Source: Pelagibius litoralis (GTDB lineage Bacteria > Pseudomonadota > Alphaproteobacteria > Kiloniellales > Kiloniellaceae). Taken from it: DNA of 64,000 nucleotides. This document shows positions 60,626 through 64,000 of this stretch, in pieces. The position numbers and the translations under genes are program-made. A model generated the notes under the pieces. It made no database searches, was not told where the DNA came from, and saw only the letters and a program-made list of their open reading frames with translations. The stretch covers positions 1 to 64,000 of the forward strand of contig NZ_JAAQPH010000021.1 in NCBI RefSeq assembly GCF_011683915.1, in the 5' to 3' direction. The stretch's first letter is position 1, and every line of letters begins with the position of its first letter.

Positions 60626-62530
60626 CTACCATCCGCATCGGCGGTCGGCGTTCTGTTCCTTCAACCAGTCCATCAACGGCTCGAAGTACTCAACCACGGC
60701 GCCGCCATCCATCTCGGGCGATCCAGTAAAGGTTTCAAGCGCTTCAGGCCAGGGTTTCTCTGCGCCCAGTTCCAACATGGCGTTGAACTTGGGGCCGACC
60801 GTGTTCTGCGCCCCGTAAATCGAGCAGCGATGCAGTGGGCCTTCCCAGCCGGCCATTTCGCAAGCGGTCTTGTGAAATTGGAACTGCAGGACATGGGCGA
60901 TGAAATAGCGCGTATAGGAAACATTGTTCGGGATGTGGTATTTACCACCGGGATCAAAGTGATCGGCTGAGCGTGCTACCGGCGGGCGAATACCCTGATA
61001 CTGGGTTCTGAGCGCCCACCAGCCGTCATTGTAGGTCTCCGGCGTCAGTTCGCCGGAAAACACCTGCCAACGCCATTTGTCCATCAACAGGCCGAACGGC
61101 ATGAAGGCGATTTTATCAAGCGCCTGATTCATCAGCAGGCCGATATCCTTGGACGCGTCCGGAACCTCTTCCAGCAAGTCGATGCTCTGCAGGTATTCCG
61201 GCGTGATCGACAGCGCAATCATGTCGCCGATCGCTTCATGAAAGCCGCCATTGGCCCCGGTCTGGAAGATCGGCGATTTCGCCTTGTAAGCGCGCTGATA
61301 GTAGTTGTGGCCAAGCTCATGATGCACGGTTTGGAAGTCGTCGGCATTGACCTTGGTGCACATCTTGATCCGGATGTCGTCCTGGCCATCAAGGTTCCAG
61401 GCCGAGGCGTGGCAGACCACTTCCCGGTCGGCCGGCTTGGTGATCAGGGAACGCTCCCAGAACGTCTCCGGCAGCGGATCAAAGCCCAGCGAAGAAAAGA
61501 ACGCCTCGCCGGTTTCGACCATCTTCCTGGCGTCATAACCCTTGTCGACCAGAAGCTCGGTCAGGTCGAAACCCGAATCCGCATCATCCGGCGCAACCAG
61601 ATCATAAATATTGCCCCAGCTTTGCGCCCACATGTTGCCGAGCAAGTCCGCCCGGATCGGTTGATCGAGAGGAACGATCTCGTCGCCGTATTTCTCATTG
61701 AGCTTGGCGCGCACATGGCATTGCAACTCGTCGTAAAGCGGCTTTACCTGCCCCCAGAGCCGATCCGTTTCAACGGCAAACTCGGCAGGTGGAAGGTCGT
61801 ACCGCGCCCGCCACATGGCGCCGACATCATCGAAGCCAAGCTCGCCCGCCCCTTCATTGGCGAGTGCCACCATGGCCGCATAGTCGGACTTCATCGAGCC
61901 GCCGTCATCGCGCGTTGCCACGGGCACGCTGCGCCACTTGGTCCAGATTTCTTGAAGACGTGCCGGGTCGCGCACCGTGCCCATCATTTCCTCAAGATCA
62001 TTACGCCCAACCTGCTTGCCACCGAGTTCGATCTTGCCGGTCGCATAGGTGGAGGCCATGCGCGTATTGATTTCTGAAAGCTCCAGTGCCGCACCGGGGC
62101 GTTCCGGCGCCGGCAGGTTGACGCCAAGCTTGATCAGTTCAATCTTGCGTCGATCCTCCGCCGGCAGATCGACATCGTTGAACCGTTTCGCCTCGTTGGC
62201 GAACTTAACGCCCATCGCCGTGTTCTCAGCCTCAACCTTCGTCACCAGCCAATCGGTATCATAGGTGATGTTGGTTGCCCGGGACCAGGCGACACGCTCG
62301 CTGTATTCGCCGAATTCGCGCCTGAACTTTTCGACGCGTTCGATGAATTCACGTGCATCCGCGGCGGTCATCATGTCATCTTCTGCGCCCTGTGGCGCTT
62401 CAGCGACTACCCCTGCTCCCTCACCGCTGTTTGAAGCGCTTTGCGATTGTCCGGCGCAGACGGCAATCAGCGCAAGAGATGAGATTGCCACGACGACGTT
62501 CAGTTTCCGCAGGTGAACTGTGTTTCTCAT
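60626..62530 (-). CDS. M2-family (ACE-like) peptidyl-dipeptidase
   Basis: A 634-residue zinc peptidase. The metal motif is H404-E405-L-G-H408 within TVHHELGHNY, and the third ligand is Glu432 in FHEAIGD. The N-terminal about 28 residues form a signal peptide, with a Cys25 that could be a lipobox (IAVC is imperfect). The overall length and layout match bacterial angiotensin-converting-enzyme homologues, which cleave C-terminal dipeptides in the periplasm. It stands alone between IS5 and integrase remnants with no obvious partner gene. Confidence 0.93.
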   Translation of the reverse strand: MRNTVHLRKLNVVVAISSLALIAVCAGQSQSASNSGEGAGVVAEAPQGAEDDMMTAADAREFIERVEKFRREFGEYSERVAWSRATNITYDTDWLVTKVEAENTAMGVKFANEAKRFNDVDLPAEDRRKIELIKLGVNLPAPERPGAALELSEINTRMASTYATGKIELGGKQVGRNDLEEMMGTVRDPARLQEIWTKWRSVPVATRDDGGSMKSDYAAMVALANEGAGELGFDDVGAMWRARYDLPPAEFAVETDRLWGQVKPLYDELQCHVRAKLNEKYGDEIVPLDQPIRADLLGNMWAQSWGNIYDLVAPDDADSGFDLTELLVDKGYDARKMVETGEAFFSSLGFDPLPETFWERSLITKPADREVVCHASAWNLDGQDDIRIKMCTKVNADDFQTVHHELGHNYYQRAYKAKSPIFQTGANGGFHEAIGDMIALSITPEYLQSIDLLEEVPDASKDIGLLMNQALDKIAFMPFGLLMDKWRWQVFSGELTPETYNDGWWALRTQYQGIRPPVARSADHFDPGGKYHIPNNVSYTRYFIAHVLQFQFHKTACEMAGWEGPLHRCSIYGAQNTVGPKFNAMLELGAEKPWPEALETFTGSPEMDGGAVVEYFEPLMDWLKEQNADRRCGW

Positions 62531-63326
62531 GCCATCTCCCGAATTGAACTAGCCCCAGCCCGATTTTCTCTGATACGACGTCGCTATGTGATTGGCTTTG
62601 ATGCCGTAGCCCATAAGGACCTGCAGACTGCCGTCCACTTGACGGCGACAGATGGCAGTTGGCCAAGTGTCTGGCGCAGCAGCATATCGAAGGCGTTGTA
62701 GATACAGCGTCGGTCGAGAGAACTCGTTGCGCTGGTTCAACTGACTGGAAGTCATTGCATTCGCAGTTCGCGTTGCCGATAGGGCAAACGAGAACTCTCT
62801 GCTCTATCTGTACTCCACCCAGCGGAACGGTGCTTGCTGCTCATGCGAGGCGCAAAGTCGTACTTCCACCGCTGGGAAGATATGCCACACGCAGCCATGC
62901 GTAACGTGTCAAAGGAATGGCTCGCAGAAGTTGAGTGCCGAATTGTTGGCCGGACATATCAGGTCGCCTCTGTCCCACCTGATGAGCTTTCAACACTGGT
63001 GGCATGATTGGACACCCTTTCTCGAACACTGGCCGTCGGCCCAACAGGAGCGGCCGAAAGCCGGACGCCTGCACGCGCGCCGACGGGGTGGATGATTGCG
63101 ATTTGTCCCTTCGATTTAACTCCTTCGGGCCGATACATAGGAGCGGCTTGGTGACCACTAGACATTTCTCGGAGGCGTTGGCGCTATGGCGCCACCGTGA
63201 TCGGGCAAGCGGCCCATGGAAACAAGGCTCCGACTGGCCGAACGATAGTGGGGCGATAGTGGTCGGCCATATGCTGAACAATCTCTGCTTACTGCGAAGG
63301 ATTTTACGCAAAAAGTAGCCCGAGAG
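62531..63326. other. Intergenic stretch of about 800 bases
   Basis: No family-recognisable gene was found. It contains the promoter side of the M2 peptidase gene and one small candidate frame (62843-63007). Larger open frames (for example 62841-63311 on the minus strand) lack any family pattern. Confidence 0.4.
62843..63007 (+). CDS. Small hypothetical protein, possibly a gene fragment
   Basis: A 54-residue frame starting MRGAKSYFHRWEDMPHAAM and ending LSTLVA. The composition looks protein-like (RNVSKEWLAEVECRIVGRTY) but I cannot match it to a family. It has no clear ribosome site. It could be the tail of a decayed regulator. Confidence 0.25.
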   Translation: MRGAKSYFHRWEDMPHAAMRNVSKEWLAEVECRIVGRTYQVASVPPDELSTLVA

Positions 63327-64000
63327 CTAGGCGGCGCGACGCTCGTAGCGATGATGCAGGCCACCGACCTGTGGGAAAGCAATGATCTTACCCGAATTAG
63401 GCGGACGAACCGAACGCGGTTCCGGACAGTCCTTCTCAAGCGATAAGTGCGTCCGGGATCGATGGTAATAGTCAACATAGGACCACAAGAGCTGTCGCAA
63501 GTGCCATTCACCGAGGACAATAATGTGATCGGTACATTCGCGCCGGATGGAGCCGATCACCCGTTCAACGTAGAGATTCTACCACGGCGATCTTGGGGCG
63601 GTGAGAACCTCTTTGATTCTCATGCCCCTAAGCCGAGAGACAAGGACGGCACCATAGGACCCCTCTCGATCTCGGATCAGATACTGTGGCGCGGTCTCCC
63701 AGGGGAAGGCTTCGCGGATTTGCTGCGCGGCCCAATTCGATGTGGGGTGCGCGGTGACGCCGAAATGCACGATGTGACGGCGCTCGTGTTGCTGAACGAT
63801 GAACACGAACAAGAGCCGGAAGGTGGCCGTCAGTACGACGAAGAAATCGACAGATGCCAGACAGCCCACATGGTTCCGAAGGAATGTCCGCCAGGTCTGC
63901 GATGGCGACTTCGGGCGCCGGGCCATATACTTCGAGACCGCGGCCTGACTGATCTCGATCCCAAGCTTGAGAAGTTCGCCATGGACGCGCGGTGCACCCC
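63327..64000 (-). pseudogene. Integrase-core (IS481-like) transposase, nonsense-interrupted, cut by the window edge
   Basis: The frame enters at the right edge with APRVHGELLKLGIEISQAAV then SKYMARRPKSPSQTWRTFLR, and the DDE core FFVVLTATFRLLFVFIVQQH. At 63579-63581 a TAG replaces the Gln of the usual SPWQN motif. The same frame continues NLYVERVIGSIRRECTDHII, then YYHRSRTHLSLEKDCPEPR and GGLHHRYERRAA to a stop at 63327. Only that amber codon is seen within the window; the start lies beyond 64000. Confidence 0.85.

Noticed and set aside
62841-63311. 156-codon minus-strand frame near the right end
   Set aside because: It has no recognisable motif and no ribosome site, and overlaps a small plus-strand frame of more natural composition. 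Left unannotated.
1-64000. CRISPR arrays, rRNA, tRNA, riboswitches and phage structural genes
   Set aside because: I looked for regularly spaced repeats, cloverleafs, conserved riboswitch cores and capsid or tail motifs and saw none.

Overview
The window reads like accessory DNA from a marine alphaproteobacterium of the Rhodobacteraceae/Roseobacter type. This is an inference from gene content: a TAXI-type TRAP transporter, a BztABCD/AapJQMP-type amino-acid ABC importer, choline sulfatase, a phaC-fabI-(maoC::pta)-ackA operon and GntR/FCD regulators, all in GC-rich DNA. No rRNA, tRNA, CRISPR array or replication origin was recognised. Remnants of a relaxase, a tyrosine recombinase and at least eight insertion sequence families suggest a plasmid, chromid or genomic island that has gained and lost much DNA.

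Layout. (1) 0.1-7.8 kb, minus strand: a compact catabolic operon with a polyamine-type ABC importer (binding protein, two permeases, ATPase), a flavin amine oxidoreductase, a cupin, a short-chain dehydrogenase and a glycerol-dehydrogenase-like enzyme. It probably imports and oxidises an amine or amino alcohol. (2) 8-15.7 kb: a methyl-accepting chemotaxis protein remnant, an orphan CHASE4-type histidine kinase, a relaxase remnant, a full-length IS1182-family element, a peroxiredoxin/NTF2-like operon divergent from a TetR regulator, and a decayed tyrosine recombinase. (3) 16-32.8 kb: a large amino-acid or betaine utilisation locus. proC and a flavin oxidoreductase run leftward. A TAXI TRAP transporter, UspA, two GntR regulators, an enolase-superfamily enzyme, a four-gene amino-acid ABC importer, an ornithine-cyclodeaminase-family reductase, a class IV aminotransferase and choline sulfatase run rightward. 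(4) 33-38.7 kb: an IS graveyard around an intact fatty acyl-AMP ligase whose NAD-epimerase partner is truncated. (5) 38.7-48.1 kb, minus strand: a complete bacterial V/A-type ATPase operon (B-D-I-K-E-DUF2764-A) directly downstream of a wrecked arginine/ornithine fermentation module (YfcC-type antiporter, ornithine carbamoyltransferase tail, carbamate kinase with an internal deletion). (6) 49.5-54.6 kb: a tightly coupled operon for a polyhydroxyalkanoate synthase, FabI, a MaoC-phosphate acyltransferase fusion and acetate kinase. (7) 54.7-64 kb: IS6, IS66, IS5 and integrase-core remnants, a pRiA4b ORF-3-like pseudogene, an AspT/YidE-type antiporter, an unknown exported protein, an etfA remnant and an M2 (ACE-like) dipeptidase.

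The most interesting signals are: the V-type ATPase physically continuous with an eroded arginine-deiminase-type module; the mixed Na+/H+ signature in its proteolipid; the phaC-fabI-maoC::pta-ackA operon; the enolase/cyclodeaminase/aminotransferase/betC locus with clear operator repeats; and a recurring pattern of clean internal deletions in pseudogenes and IS elements. No single cassette is provably a new system. The ATPase/arc locus and the enolase locus are the best candidates for follow-up.
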